Assembly (NCBI GenBank): GCA_013204585.1
Contig: JABMNL010000065.1
Coordinates: 1 to 33,536 of the forward strand
Source: SAR202 cluster bacterium
Lineage (GTDB): Bacteria; Chloroflexota; Dehalococcoidia; Lucifugimonadales; UBA3495
Reading direction: 5' to 3'
DNA length: 33,536 nucleotides
Shown: positions 1 to 8,258 of the stretch, in pieces
Layout: each line of letters begins with the position of its first letter
Numbering within the stretch: the first letter of the stretch is position 1
Translations under genes and position numbers: made by a program
Notes under the pieces: generated by a model
The model's input: the letters and a program-made list of their open reading frames with translations, nothing else
Told to the model about the DNA's origin: nothing
Database searches by the model: none

Positions 1-131
1 CCAACCGGAATTCTAATAGCCTAGGGAGAAGCGCCAACCGGAATTCTAATAGCCTAGGGAGAAGCGCCAACCGGAATTCTAATAGCCTAGGGAGAAGCGT
101 CTGCCGGAGTTCTAGTAGCCTAGGCCAAGCG
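1..131. repeat. 33-bp tandem repeat, three identical units plus one degenerate unit
   Basis: Three identical, directly abutting 33-bp units occupy 1-33, 34-66 and 67-99, and a diverged 32-bp fourth copy occupies 100-131. Each unit contains GGAATTCTAATAGCCTAGGG, so each carries one GAATTC and one CCTAGG palindrome. There are no spacers, so this is not a CRISPR array. The array begins at the window edge and may extend further left. One forward frame (from base 3, stop at 243-245) stays open through the whole array, so a repetitive C-terminus of an upstream protein cannot be excluded. Bases 132-291 hold no recognisable gene. Confidence 0.9.
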
Positions 132-291
132 TTCGTGGAGCCTGGTTGGTTCGACACCCCTATGGGCCGATGCTATGATTTGATGTCTGTGCGAGAGAGT
201 CCAGGCTCGGTTTCGCAGAAAATCGGCCAATCAAAAAATTCGTAATTTTCTGTCAGCACGCCAAGCTGCTGGCAGCCGTTGGATATTCAAT

Positions 292-1173
292 TTGAAGATA
301 ATCGACATCCTAAAGAAAACGCGTTCCGTATCCTTTGAATTCTCCCCACCCCGTACCGCTGAGGGTATACCGGCGGTGCTGGAATCTCTGGACGAGTTGA
401 AGGTGTACCGCCCTGATTTCGTTTCCGTGACCTATGGGGCCGGTGGCTCAACCCGTTCATTTACCGAAGAGATTACTTTCCAGGCCAAGCGAGCGGCTGG
501 TATGGAAGTTATGGCGCACCTGACCTGTGTCGGCCAGACCAAAGAGGAAATCCAAGGGGTTTTGGAACGCTTAGATGCTGAAGGTATCGACAACATAATC
601 GCTCTGCGGGGCGACCCGCCTCGCGGCTCTACTGAATTTGTTCCGGTGGCCGGCGGGTTCCAGCACGCCAGCGATTTGCTGGTGCATATAAAAGCCAACT
701 TTAAGTTTGGCGTGGCCGCCGCTTGCTATCCAGAAGGTCATTCTGAGTCTGTGGACCTGGATTCGGACCTAGAGTACATCAAGGTGAAAGTGGACAAAGG
801 GGCTGATTTCCTGGTCACCCAGCTCTTTTATGACAACCAGTATTATTTCGATTTTGTGGAGCGGGCCCGTGCCGCAGGAATCGAAGTACCCATAATTCCG
901 GGAGTGCTGCCGGTCTTAAACTCGGCCCAGGTCCGGCGGTTTACCGCTCTCTGCGGCTCGAAGATTCCACCCGCCTTGGACCAGCAATTGGACAAATATG
1001 CAGACACCGACGCAAGCGCCCGTGACATGGGAGTGGAGTACGCTACTAAGCAAGTGCGGGAGCTTTGGGACTCGGGCGTGGCCGGTGTCCACTTCTATGT
1101 CCTGAACCGCAGCTACTCGGTATCTCGCATTCTGGACAATCTGAAGCTACCCGGACACCAACGGGAAAACTGA
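292..1173 (+). CDS. metF: Methylenetetrahydrofolate reductase (MetF family)
   Basis: A 293-residue protein of normal bacterial MetF length. MetF reduces 5,10-methylene-THF to 5-methyl-THF with FAD, feeding methionine synthesis in the cytoplasm. The N-terminus carries the family motif VSFEFSPPRTAEG (about residues 13-25), followed by VSVTYGAGGS, the LTCVG segment, ALRGDPP and the VTQLFYDN segment, all hallmarks of the MetF TIM barrel. The start is a TTG at 292; no in-frame ATG lies near, and only a weak GGA-type ribosome site precedes it. The stop is 32 bases before acpS, so the two are probably co-transcribed. The family call is firm; cofactor preference (NADH or ferredoxin) cannot be told from sequence. 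Confidence 0.93.
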   Translation: MKIIDILKKTRSVSFEFSPPRTAEGIPAVLESLDELKVYRPDFVSVTYGAGGSTRSFTEEITFQAKRAAGMEVMAHLTCVGQTKEEIQGVLERLDAEGIDNIIALRGDPPRGSTEFVPVAGGFQHASDLLVHIKANFKFGVAAACYPEGHSESVDLDSDLEYIKVKVDKGADFLVTQLFYDNQYYFDFVERARAAGIEVPIIPGVLPVLNSAQVRRFTALCGSKIPPALDQQLDKYADTDASARDMGVEYATKQVRELWDSGVAGVHFYVLNRSYSVSRILDNLKLPGHQREN

Positions 1174-1205
1174 AGCTAGAAGACCGAACACAGCTTGGCT
1201 TAACC

Positions 1206-1571
1206 ATGCTTACCACCGGCGTCGACATCATTGAGATTCCCCGCATTCAGGAAGTGTTGGACCGCTACGGCCAACGATTCTTGAAACGCGTCTTCACCCC
1301 CGGCGAAATTGAGTATTGCCGTGGCCGTGCGCCCAACCTGGCTGGCCGTTTTGCCGCCAAAGAGGCGACAATGAAAGCACTGGGCACCGGCGTCCGTGGC
1401 GTTGGCTGGAAAGATATTGAAGTCGTCCGGGCTGACAGCGGCGCTCCCAGCGTGAAACTCTACGGACGGGCAGAGAAACGGGCGGAGCGGCTGCAGGTGA
1501 GCGAGATATCACTTAGCATTTCCCACTCCCGCGAGTACGCCGTGGCGTTTGTGGTCGCCCAAAAGGAATAA
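1206..1571 (+). CDS. acpS: Holo-[acyl-carrier-protein] synthase
   Basis: A 121-residue 4'-phosphopantetheinyl transferase of the AcpS type, which moves the pantetheine arm of CoA onto acyl carrier protein for fatty acid synthesis. The N-terminal TGVDIIEIPRI contains the Mg-binding Asp. FTPGEIEYCRGR and the central LAGRFAAKEATMKALGTG contain the conserved Glu/Lys pair, and the protein ends with the typical SISHSREYAVAFV strand. The ATG at 1206 is chosen because the protein then begins with the standard family N-terminus; the longer open frame from 1065 overlaps metF and adds nothing family-like. The next gene (NAD(P)HX repair) starts 16 bases downstream, an adjacency common in bacteria. Confidence 0.93.
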   Translation: MLTTGVDIIEIPRIQEVLDRYGQRFLKRVFTPGEIEYCRGRAPNLAGRFAAKEATMKALGTGVRGVGWKDIEVVRADSGAPSVKLYGRAEKRAERLQVSEISLSISHSREYAVAFVVAQKE

Positions 1572-1587
1572 AGTCCGGGTAAACAGC

Positions 1588-3147
1588 ATGAAGATTGTCA
1601 CTGCGGCACAGATGACCGCCATTGAACAGGCGTCGGAGAAGGCTGGAGTCAGCACCGACGTCCTGATGGAAAACGCGGGTCTGGCTGTGGCCCAAGCGGC
1701 GCGAGACCTGGTGGGCGCGGCTGGAGTGCGGTTCTTGGTGCTGGTTGGGCCAGGGAACAACGGGGCCGACGGCCTGGTCGCCGCCAGGCATTTGCGTCGC
1801 TGGGGCGCTGAAGTCACCTGCTACGTGGTAACTGGCCGCCTAGAGACTGACCCCAAGATGGTCCGGGCGCTGGAGTACCAGGTCCAGGTGATTGACTCCG
1901 CAGAGACCGCCGAGTTGGAGCAGTTGTTGGCCCGGTCGGCCTTGGTTATCGACGCCATACTCGGCACTGGCCGAGGGCGGCCATTAGAAGGGCAGGTAAA
2001 AGAGACCATGGCCTGCTTAGCCAAGGCCCGTTCCGCGTCACGTCCGCCCAAACTACTGGCCTTGGACCTCCCCACTGGCCTGAACGCCGATACTGGCGAG
2101 GTTGACCCCTCCGGCGTCCCCTGCGATGTGACCCTGGCCCTCGGCTATCCCAAGGTGGGGCTGCTGAATTTCCCTGGCACGGAACATGCCGGTGCAATGC
2201 GGGTGCTGGGTATCGGCGTGCCGCCGGGTCTTCCCGAAGAAACAGAAATTCAACTGGAATTGTTGGACCGGCAATGGGTGTCCCAACACCTACCCCAGCG
2301 GCCATTGAATTCCCATAAAGGAACATTTGGTCATGCCTTGGTGGTGGCGGGTTCGCGGAACTATGTCGGCGCAGCCTATCTGGCTTCTCAGGCTACAGTG
2401 CGGGCTGGGGCCGGGCTGATCACCCTGGCTTCTCCCGAAAGCGTTTATCCCATTGCGGCTGCCAAGGCCACCGAGCCAATCCACCTGCCGCTGCCCGAAG
2501 ACGAAGACGGGCGGGTTAGCGCCCAGGCGGCACAGTCAATAATTGGTGGTTCCAGGCGTTACACCAACGTCTTGGTGGGCTGTGGTTTGGGTCAGTCCAA
2601 TGGCACGACGAAGTTCGTCGAAGAGCTGTTATTTGGCGGCGAGGGCTCTGGGCTTTCAGAATTGCCAGCCTTGGTCGATGCCGACGGACTGAATAATTTG
2701 GCCCAGATAGCCGGCTGGCCGGAGCGTCGCCGCGGCCCCATGGTGCTGACTCCCCACCCAGGGGAAATGGCCACGCTAACCGGGCTTTCGGCCGCTGAAA
2801 TTCAGAAGGACCGGGTGGCCGTGGCCCGAGAGTATGCCGCCAAGTGGAACGTGTGCCTGGTGTTGAAGGGCGCCAACACGGTTATCGCCCAGCCGGACGG
2901 AATGGTTTGGGTGGCCCCCTTCGTCAATCCGGGAATGGCCTCCGGTGGGACTGGAGACGTTCTCAGCGGGGTAATCGCCGGACTAATGGCGCAGGGACTG
3001 GCTCCAGCCATTGCGGCCTGCTGCGGGGTTTACCTGCACGGAGAAGCTGGACAAGCGATAGTCTCTCGATTGGGGAATACCGGGACTGCGGCGTCAGACC
3101 TTTTGCCGGAGATACCGGCGGCAATACGTCGAGTCAATCAAAGTTAA
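1588..3147 (+). CDS. nnr: Bifunctional NAD(P)HX epimerase / ADP-dependent NAD(P)HX dehydratase (YjeF fusion)
   Basis: A 519-residue fusion that repairs hydrated NADH/NADPH. The N-terminal half (about residues 1-215) is the YjeF_N epimerase, with GPGNNGADGLVAARHL near residues 54-69. The C-terminal half is the ribokinase-fold dehydratase, with DADGLNNLA near 364, TPHPGEMATL, VLKGANTVI and the catalytic GGTGDVLSG motif (Asp about 457). The ATG at 1588 gives the usual MKIVTAAQM start; an upstream GTG frame overlaps acpS and is not needed. It is the third gene of a metF-acpS-nnr run with gaps of 32 and 16 bases. Both domains look intact. Confidence 0.93.
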   Translation: MKIVTAAQMTAIEQASEKAGVSTDVLMENAGLAVAQAARDLVGAAGVRFLVLVGPGNNGADGLVAARHLRRWGAEVTCYVVTGRLETDPKMVRALEYQVQVIDSAETAELEQLLARSALVIDAILGTGRGRPLEGQVKETMACLAKARSASRPPKLLALDLPTGLNADTGEVDPSGVPCDVTLALGYPKVGLLNFPGTEHAGAMRVLGIGVPPGLPEETEIQLELLDRQWVSQHLPQRPLNSHKGTFGHALVVAGSRNYVGAAYLASQATVRAGAGLITLASPESVYPIAAAKATEPIHLPLPEDEDGRVSAQAAQSIIGGSRRYTNVLVGCGLGQSNGTTKFVEELLFGGEGSGLSELPALVDADGLNNLAQIAGWPERRRGPMVLTPHPGEMATLTGLSAAEIQKDRVAVAREYAAKWNVCLVLKGANTVIAQPDGMVWVAPFVNPGMASGGTGDVLSGVIAGLMAQGLAPAIAACCGVYLHGEAGQAIVSRLGNTGTAASDLLPEIPAAIRRVNQS

Positions 3148-3154
3148 GTCCCCC

Positions 3155-3185
3155 TTGTTTATGTCCGGTTTGCCTATGCTATACT
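3155..3185 (+). promoter_or_regulatory. Putative sigma-70-type promoter (extended -10) for the HEAT-repeat gene
   Basis: TTGTTT at 3155-3160 and TATACT at 3180-3185, the latter preceded by TG one base upstream (extended -10). The 19-base spacer is long, so the extended -10 probably carries most of the strength. It would give a 5' leader of about 90 bases before 3281. Confidence 0.45.
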
Positions 3186-3280
3186 TGAAAAACGTGCCTG
3201 GACTGGGTGTTTAAGACCCCAGACCAGAGCAGCAGAACCCGGTCATATTCTTGTCAATTTAATGTGGGAGCCGAGGATCA

Positions 3281-4204
3281 ATGTCATTCGAATTCTTCCT
3301 CGAAAGCGTTTCAGACCCGACGGAGCTTGCCTCCTCCGCGGACTACCACGAAATTTCCGACCTCTCTCCTGAGGAATTGGGGCTTTTCTCCGAAGCCTGG
3401 TTCCCAATCCCCATCGAGCGTCGGCGTGCCATCGCCGCAGCCATGGTGGAACTGGCCGAAGACAACCCTGATTTGGACTTCACCGCCATCTTCAAGATGT
3501 GTCTTAAGAGTGACGACGAGCCGCTGCTAGAGATTGTCATGGACGGTCTCTGGGAGTACGAAGACCGCTCGGTCATCCCTGCTTTGAATGAGGTATTACG
3601 TTCTCAAAAAAGCGCGAGAACCCGCGCTTCCGCCGCTAATGCTTTGGGCCGGTTTCCCTTGTTGGTTCAGGAGGGCAGGCTGTTGCCCAAAGACGGTGAG
3701 GCGGTCCATGACAATCTGATGCAGGTTTTGGAAGACGAGGAAGAGCCGATGGAGGTTCGACGTCGTTGTTTGGAAGCCGTGGCACCGTTCAACACGTTGG
3801 AGATTAACCAGCACATTACGCTGGCATACGAGAGCTTGGACCCGGACTACCGTGCCAGCGCCATCTTCGCGATGGGCCGCACCGGTGAGGTCAACTGGCT
3901 TTCGCTCTTGATTCAAGAACTTCAAAACGAAGACCCGTCCATCCGTTTTGAAACAGCGAATGCCTGCGGTGAATTGGGTGAAGAAGATGCGGTGCCCCAC
4001 CTGATACTGCTGTTGGAAGATGACGATTCCGAGGTCCAGTTGGCCGGAATTGGCGCTCTCGGCAAGATTGGCGGCCCGCTGGCAAGGAAAGTGTTGATGG
4101 CTTGTGCCAAGAACGGCGACGCCAATATCGAAGAGGCTGCGCTTTTTGAATTGGAGACCCTGGATATTCTTGAAGACCCCCTCGGTTTTGACGAGCTTAA
4201 CTAG
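3281..4204 (+). CDS. HEAT-repeat protein
   Basis: A 307-residue, strongly acidic, soluble protein. The central and C-terminal parts contain helical HEAT/PBS-lyase-type repeats: ARTRASAANALGRF (about 107-120), EVRRRCLEAVAPF, DYRASAIFAMGRTGEV, SIRFETANACGELGEEDAV and EVQLAGIGALGKIGG, spaced about 30-35 residues apart. Such repeats form solenoid scaffolds for protein-protein contacts, so no enzymatic role can be read. There is no signal peptide or membrane segment. The start is an ATG at 3281 without a strong Shine-Dalgarno (GAGCCGAGGATCA precedes it). It is followed after 17 bases by the PPOX-class gene, so the two may share a transcript. Confidence 0.85.
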   Translation: MSFEFFLESVSDPTELASSADYHEISDLSPEELGLFSEAWFPIPIERRRAIAAAMVELAEDNPDLDFTAIFKMCLKSDDEPLLEIVMDGLWEYEDRSVIPALNEVLRSQKSARTRASAANALGRFPLLVQEGRLLPKDGEAVHDNLMQVLEDEEEPMEVRRRCLEAVAPFNTLEINQHITLAYESLDPDYRASAIFAMGRTGEVNWLSLLIQELQNEDPSIRFETANACGELGEEDAVPHLILLLEDDDSEVQLAGIGALGKIGGPLARKVLMACAKNGDANIEEAALFELETLDILEDPLGFDELN

Positions 4205-4221
4205 GCGTTAGCCGGTACTTC

Positions 4222-4671
4222 GTGGCCAAACTCTCTCCCGCTCAAGACCGTTTTCTACGTTTCGCGCGCTCTGGTCACCTGGCCACCGCAGATGCCAAGG
4301 GACAACCCTACGTAATCCCCGTTTGCTACGTGTTCGACGGCGAGTCAATCTACTCGGTGCTGGACGCCAAGCCCAAGTCCACGCCACTCCGGCAGCTGCG
4401 GCGGGTGCGGAACATCCTAGCCAATCCTCAAGTGTCGTTGGTTGTTGACCGCTATGAAGAGGACTGGACTCGCCTTCGCTACGTTATGGTTCAGGGCGAG
4501 GCTGTGCTACTAGAACCTGGAACAAAACAAGCTAATCAGGAGTGGGCCAGGGCTATAGCAATGTTGCGGAAGAAATATTCCCAGTACGAAGAGATGGACT
4601 TGGACGAAAGCCCGGTTATCAAGATTGTTCCGGCCAGGTTTGTTCCCTGGAGTTCTCTGCCCGAATTCTGA
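4222..4671 (+). CDS. PPOX-class (pyridoxamine-phosphate-oxidase fold), probably F420-dependent, enzyme
   Basis: A 149-residue split-barrel flavin/deazaflavin protein. The segment LATADAKGQPYVIPVCYVFDG at about residues 19-39 and the later LANPQVSLVVDRYEEDW and YVMVQGEAVLL match the PPOX-class subfamily usually annotated as probable F420-dependent enzyme (Rv0121-like). The likely role is an F420- or FMN-using oxidoreductase of unknown substrate. The start is GTG at 4222, 17 bases after the HEAT-repeat gene. The substrate cannot be assigned, and FMN rather than F420 use is possible. A second candidate F420 enzyme (LLM class) lies at 10498-11366. Confidence 0.82.
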   Translation: MAKLSPAQDRFLRFARSGHLATADAKGQPYVIPVCYVFDGESIYSVLDAKPKSTPLRQLRRVRNILANPQVSLVVDRYEEDWTRLRYVMVQGEAVLLEPGTKQANQEWARAIAMLRKKYSQYEEMDLDESPVIKIVPARFVPWSSLPEF

Positions 4672-4730
4672 ACACAGGCTTAATCTTTCTGCCTGGATTT
4701 GCCTGTTTCCGCGCTGACTTGCCGTTCCGG

Positions 4731-4759
4731 TTGACACCTATCTGGGCGCAACCTACACT
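4731..4759 (+). promoter_or_regulatory. Near-consensus sigma-70 promoter for the TPP enzyme
   Basis: A perfect -35 TTGACA at 4731-4736, an optimal 17-base spacer, and -10 TACACT at 4754-4759. The predicted transcript would start near 4766, leaving a 5' leader of roughly 45 bases before the ATG at 4810, which has an AGGAG ribosome site. One of the two best promoter matches in the window. Confidence 0.7.
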
Positions 4760-4809
4760 GGCTCGAAATCGCGGTCGCACACGGCCCACGCCGGTATAGG
4801 AGTTGAACC

Positions 4810-6447
4810 ATGGACGGAGTTACAGCAATTGCCAACATCTTGCGGATGGAGGGTGTTGAATTTATTGGCTGCGTCCCTTACCAGCCGTTGTTGGAAGCGG
4901 CGGCCATCGCCGGTATCCGTCCCATCATATTCAGGCAAGAAAGTACCGGCATTCACATGGTGGACGGTTATTCCAGAGTAACCAACGGCAAGAAACTGGG
5001 CGTGTTCATGATGCAAAACGGCCCCGGAGCGGAGAACGGTTTCGGTGGCGTCGCCCAGGCCTTTTCAGAGTCGGTGCCAATTCTTCTGCTACCGGCGGGT
5101 ATGCCCAGGGAGAAAAGAGGCATCCACCCCAATTTCTACCCCACCCGCAGTTACGAGACCATCACCAAGTGGTCTGAAGAAATGAACACCGTCGAGCGCA
5201 TCCCCGACCTGATGCGCCGGGCTTTCGCCAAGCTGCGTTCTGGACGACTCGGCCCGGTCTTGCTGGAGATTCCCCAGGACGTGGCCACCGCGGAACTGCC
5301 GGAAGAGCTGTTCAATTACGAGCCGCCCCGCACCGTGCTGCAACAGGCCGACCCTACGGACGTAAGCCGCGCGGCCAAGGCGTTGTTGGCCGCTGACCGT
5401 CCGATTATTCACGCCGGACAGGGTGTGCTGTATGCCGAAGCTACGCCCGAACTGATAGAACTCGCCGAGTTCTTGCAGGCCCCGGTAATGACATCCTTGC
5501 CGGGAAAGAGCGCCTTCCCCGAGACCCATCCGTTGGCCCTGGGCGCTGGCGGGCCAAGCACCACCGGGGCAGTGAACAAATATCTAAAGTCGTCAGATCT
5601 GGTGTGCGGTATCGGCTGCAGCTTCACTAAAACCAACTTTGCCCAGACGATACCTGCTGGCAAAACTATTATTCATGCCACCAACGACGAAGATGCCATC
5701 GGTCGAGAGTCCAAATGCGACTACCCGGTGTTGGGCGATGCCAAGTTGGTGCTGCGGCAATTGCTGGACGAACTGAAGAGCCAAGCGGGCGGCCCCCGGC
5801 CCACTAACCAAGCCCTTCAAGACGATATTAAAGCCGTTAATGTGGAATGGTTGGCCAAGTGGATGCCCAAGTTGACCTCCAATGAAACGCCCATGAATCC
5901 CTACCGGGTGGTCTGGGATTTGATGCATAGCGTCGACTTGGACAACACCATTATTACCCACGAATCGGGTAGCGCCAGGGAGTATTTGGTTCCCTTCTGG
6001 GAAGCCCGTGCGCCTCGCAGCTTTATCGGCTGGGGCAAGTCCACTCAGTTGGGCTACAGCCTGGGCCTAATCATGGGCGCTAAGATGGCCGCCCCGGAAA
6101 AGCTGTGCATCAACGTCATGGGCGACCTGGCCTTCAGCACCGTGGGACTGGACGTGGAGACAGCGGTGCGGTGCAAGATACCCACCATGACCATTGTCAT
6201 CAACAACGCCTACATGTCGATTTACGACGACAGCCGGTTCCCAGTGGCATTGGAGAAGTACAACGTCAAGACTCTGTCGGGTGAATTCTCGGAAGTGGCC
6301 CAGGCAATGGGCGCGTACACCGAGAAGATTACCGACCCGTCAAATATTATTCCCGCCATCAAGCGCGGAGTAGCTGCTACTGAGGCTGGTCAGACCGTAG
6401 TGTTGGAGTTCATCACCAAAGACGAAGGCGAGTACTCCAAGTTCTAA
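4810..6447 (+). CDS. Thiamine pyrophosphate-requiring enzyme (acetolactate synthase / decarboxylase superfamily)
   Basis: A 545-residue three-domain TPP enzyme. The N-terminal pyrimidine-binding domain has the catalytic Glu in FRQESTGIHMVDGYSR (Glu about 44). A central Rossmann domain follows (VSRAAKALLAADRPIIHAGQGV, then a SLPGKSAFPETHP segment). The C-terminal diphosphate domain has GDLAFS at about 438-443 and NN at 465-466, the GDx...NN cofactor motif 26-27 residues apart. The superfamily includes acetolactate synthase, benzoylformate, oxalyl-CoA and phenylpyruvate decarboxylases; the substrate cannot be chosen from sequence. No acetolactate synthase small subunit is adjacent, arguing against a standard IlvBN enzyme. 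The ATG has a good AGGAG site and its own strong promoter. Confidence 0.85.
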   Translation: MDGVTAIANILRMEGVEFIGCVPYQPLLEAAAIAGIRPIIFRQESTGIHMVDGYSRVTNGKKLGVFMMQNGPGAENGFGGVAQAFSESVPILLLPAGMPREKRGIHPNFYPTRSYETITKWSEEMNTVERIPDLMRRAFAKLRSGRLGPVLLEIPQDVATAELPEELFNYEPPRTVLQQADPTDVSRAAKALLAADRPIIHAGQGVLYAEATPELIELAEFLQAPVMTSLPGKSAFPETHPLALGAGGPSTTGAVNKYLKSSDLVCGIGCSFTKTNFAQTIPAGKTIIHATNDEDAIGRESKCDYPVLGDAKLVLRQLLDELKSQAGGPRPTNQALQDDIKAVNVEWLAKWMPKLTSNETPMNPYRVVWDLMHSVDLDNTIITHESGSAREYLVPFWEARAPRSFIGWGKSTQLGYSLGLIMGAKMAAPEKLCINVMGDLAFSTVGLDVETAVRCKIPTMTIVINNAYMSIYDDSRFPVALEKYNVKTLSGEFSEVAQAMGAYTEKITDPSNIIPAIKRGVAATEAGQTVVLEFITKDEGEYSKF

Positions 6448-6511
6448 GTCTGGCGGGTCTGCGTTTCTAAACTTGTACCGGAATTAAAAAATTCTCTGGC
6501 TGGAGTGCCAG

Positions 6512-7978
6512 TTGCCTGATTTTGTTCTTGTTTTTGGGGTGATTGCCGTCGTTCTGACGGTGACTGCTCTGGCGTCCGGTCTGGTTGAGCGGTCGCCCCT
6601 TTCGTTCCCGCTGCTGTTTCTCGGCTTGGGGTTCTTGCTTGGCAACCGTGGGTTCGACGTGCTTGATGTTGGCCCCCATTCGCCAATCCTGGAAGTCGTG
6701 GCCACGCTTACCTTGGCCTTGGTTCTATTTTTGGACGCGGTTAAACTTCAAATTACCGAACTAGGCAAGCGGTGGTTGGTGCCTGCTTTGATACTGGGGC
6801 CAGGCACCGCCCTAATTATTTGCGTCGGCGCATTGCCCCTTGGCTTATATCTGAATTTTGGCTGGATATTGGCCTTTATCGGCGGCGCGGTTCTGGCATC
6901 CACCGACCCGGTCGTCCTGCGTGATATTGTGCGAGACCCGCGCATCCCCAGACCGGTTCGCCAAGTTTTGAAGATAGAAGCCGGGATGAACGACTTGGTG
7001 GTGCTGCCGGTGGTGTTGGTGCTCATCGCCGTGGCCACGGACCAAGCTGGCAGTCCGGGTGGCTGGGTCGTGTTCTTGGCCAAGCTGCTGTTGGTCGGCC
7101 CGGCCATCGGATTTGCCATCGGTGGACTGGGGTCGTGGCTTATGAGTTGGATGGACTCACGGATGGCCATTCGACGCGAGCACCAGTCTTTGTATGGCTT
7201 GGGTCTAGTGCTGGCAGCCTACTCAGCGGCAACGGCTGCTGGTGGGGACGGTTTTCTGGGGGCATTCGCTGCTGGCCTCGGCGTCGTGCTGCTCAATCAG
7301 TCGCTTTGCGATTGCTTCCTGGAGTACGGTGAAGTCACGTCTGAAATGGCCATGCTTTTGGCCTTTGTCTTGTTCGGTGCGGTGCTGTCCGACCTGCTAG
7401 GCACGGTGGACGTTGTGCCAACGCTGGTGTTGGCGGTCTTGGTGATATTTGCCATCCGTCCAGTCATTCTGGGCGGCGTATTGGCCAAGGCTAAGATGAG
7501 TTGGCAGGCCCACGCATTTGTGAGTTGGTTTGGACCGAGGGGGCTGAACTCGTTGCTGTTGGCATTGTTGGTGGTGCAGGCAGGGATTCCCGGCGCTGAA
7601 CTGCTACTGGCAACAGTGGGAGTAGTGGTGATTGCCTCGGTGGCAATTCATGGCGGCACGGCGATGCCGTTGGGCCATTGGTACGGGCGTATTGCTGCCG
7701 AGGAGGCGCTGGAAGAAGAGCGAGAAAGCACAGTGGCGGACTTGTTTGGCAGCCATGAAAGTAGCGTGCCAATGATTACGCCCCAGGAATTATCAGCGCG
7801 ATTATCCCAGCCGCACCCGCCGGTTGTCGTGGACGTGAGAACCCGGGCCAGCTACAACCACGATGGGACTAGGATTCCGGGAAGTATCCGCGTATTGCCC
7901 GACCAGATTCAGGACTGGGCGGCCACCACGGCAGAGGAAGGCCTAGCTGACGAGGAGTACGTTACCTACTGCAGTTGA
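6512..7978 (+). CDS. CPA1-type cation:proton antiporter with C-terminal rhodanese domain, interrupted by in-frame TGA
   Basis: This inner-membrane Na+(K+)/H+ exchanger-like protein has about 12 hydrophobic segments over residues 1-390. The transport-core signatures are ASTDPV (129-134, Asp132) and E-A-G-M-N-D (156-161). A rhodanese-like domain starts near residue 419 (MITPQELSARLSQ, then VVVDVRTRASYNHDG). Reading stops at a TGA (7976-7978) directly after VTYCS, inside the rhodanese active loop (Cys487), but the same frame continues for 47 further sense codons that complete the domain. The start is TTG at 6512 with GGAG six bases upstream; no ATG fits. Transport specificity is unknown; the rhodanese part may sense or move sulfane sulfur. 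See the separate entry for the continuation. Confidence 0.85.
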   Translation: MPDFVLVFGVIAVVLTVTALASGLVERSPLSFPLLFLGLGFLLGNRGFDVLDVGPHSPILEVVATLTLALVLFLDAVKLQITELGKRWLVPALILGPGTALIICVGALPLGLYLNFGWILAFIGGAVLASTDPVVLRDIVRDPRIPRPVRQVLKIEAGMNDLVVLPVVLVLIAVATDQAGSPGGWVVFLAKLLLVGPAIGFAIGGLGSWLMSWMDSRMAIRREHQSLYGLGLVLAAYSAATAAGGDGFLGAFAAGLGVVLLNQSLCDCFLEYGEVTSEMAMLLAFVLFGAVLSDLLGTVDVVPTLVLAVLVIFAIRPVILGGVLAKAKMSWQAHAFVSWFGPRGLNSLLLALLVVQAGIPGAELLLATVGVVVIASVAIHGGTAMPLGHWYGRIAAEEALEEERESTVADLFGSHESSVPMITPQELSARLSQPHPPVVVDVRTRASYNHDGTRIPGSIRVLPDQIQDWAATTAEEGLADEEYVTYCS

Positions 7979-8122
7979 CCCAGCGATGCCACTAGCGTCC
8001 GTGCGGCACAGCATCTTAAGGAACTCGGTTTTAACGCGTCGGTATTGTTCGGTGGAATCGACGGCTGGCGAGCACTCTATCCGGTGGAGCCGGTTAGCCC
8101 GGTTAGCCCGGTTAGCATTTGA
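7976..8122 (+). other. In-frame continuation of the rhodanese domain beyond TGA (selenocysteine candidate or nonsense mutation)
   Basis: After the TGA at 7976-7978 the same frame reads PSDATSVRAAQHLKELGF, then NASVLFGGIDGWRALYPVEP, three PVS repeats and a TGA at 8120-8122. This is the expected second half of a rhodanese domain. Related domains, from memory, have YC-x-C-P-x-E/D-A-T/S-S-A-R here, so the TGA sits exactly where the second Cys is expected. Full length with read-through would be 536 residues. A hairpin can be drawn just downstream (bases 7987-7992 pairing with 8001-8002 and 8005-8008, 8-base loop), but it is not a convincing bacterial SECIS. Selenocysteine, stop read-through, a recent nonsense mutation or a base-call error all remain possible. 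Confidence 0.65.
8090..8116 (+). repeat. 9-bp tandem repeat (3 copies) encoding Pro-Val-Ser
   Basis: Three exact copies of CCGGTTAGC at 8090-8098, 8099-8107 and 8108-8116. The unit length is a multiple of three, so the reading frame of the rhodanese continuation is kept and gains a PVS-PVS-PVS tail. Confidence 0.9.
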
Positions 8123-8258
8123 GCCTAGGCGTGATTGACAGTTGCTTCTTGAAATAACTTAACGATTAGGCTCAAATGGACGGGGTTACTCCTATTTGGC
8201 CGGGGCCATTGCCTTTGGGTATTGGTCTCGGCTGTCCTGTTTGTCCCCTCAATTTTCT

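Noticed and set aside
1..131. CRISPR array
   Set aside because: The 33-bp units abut directly with no spacers, and no cas gene is in the window.
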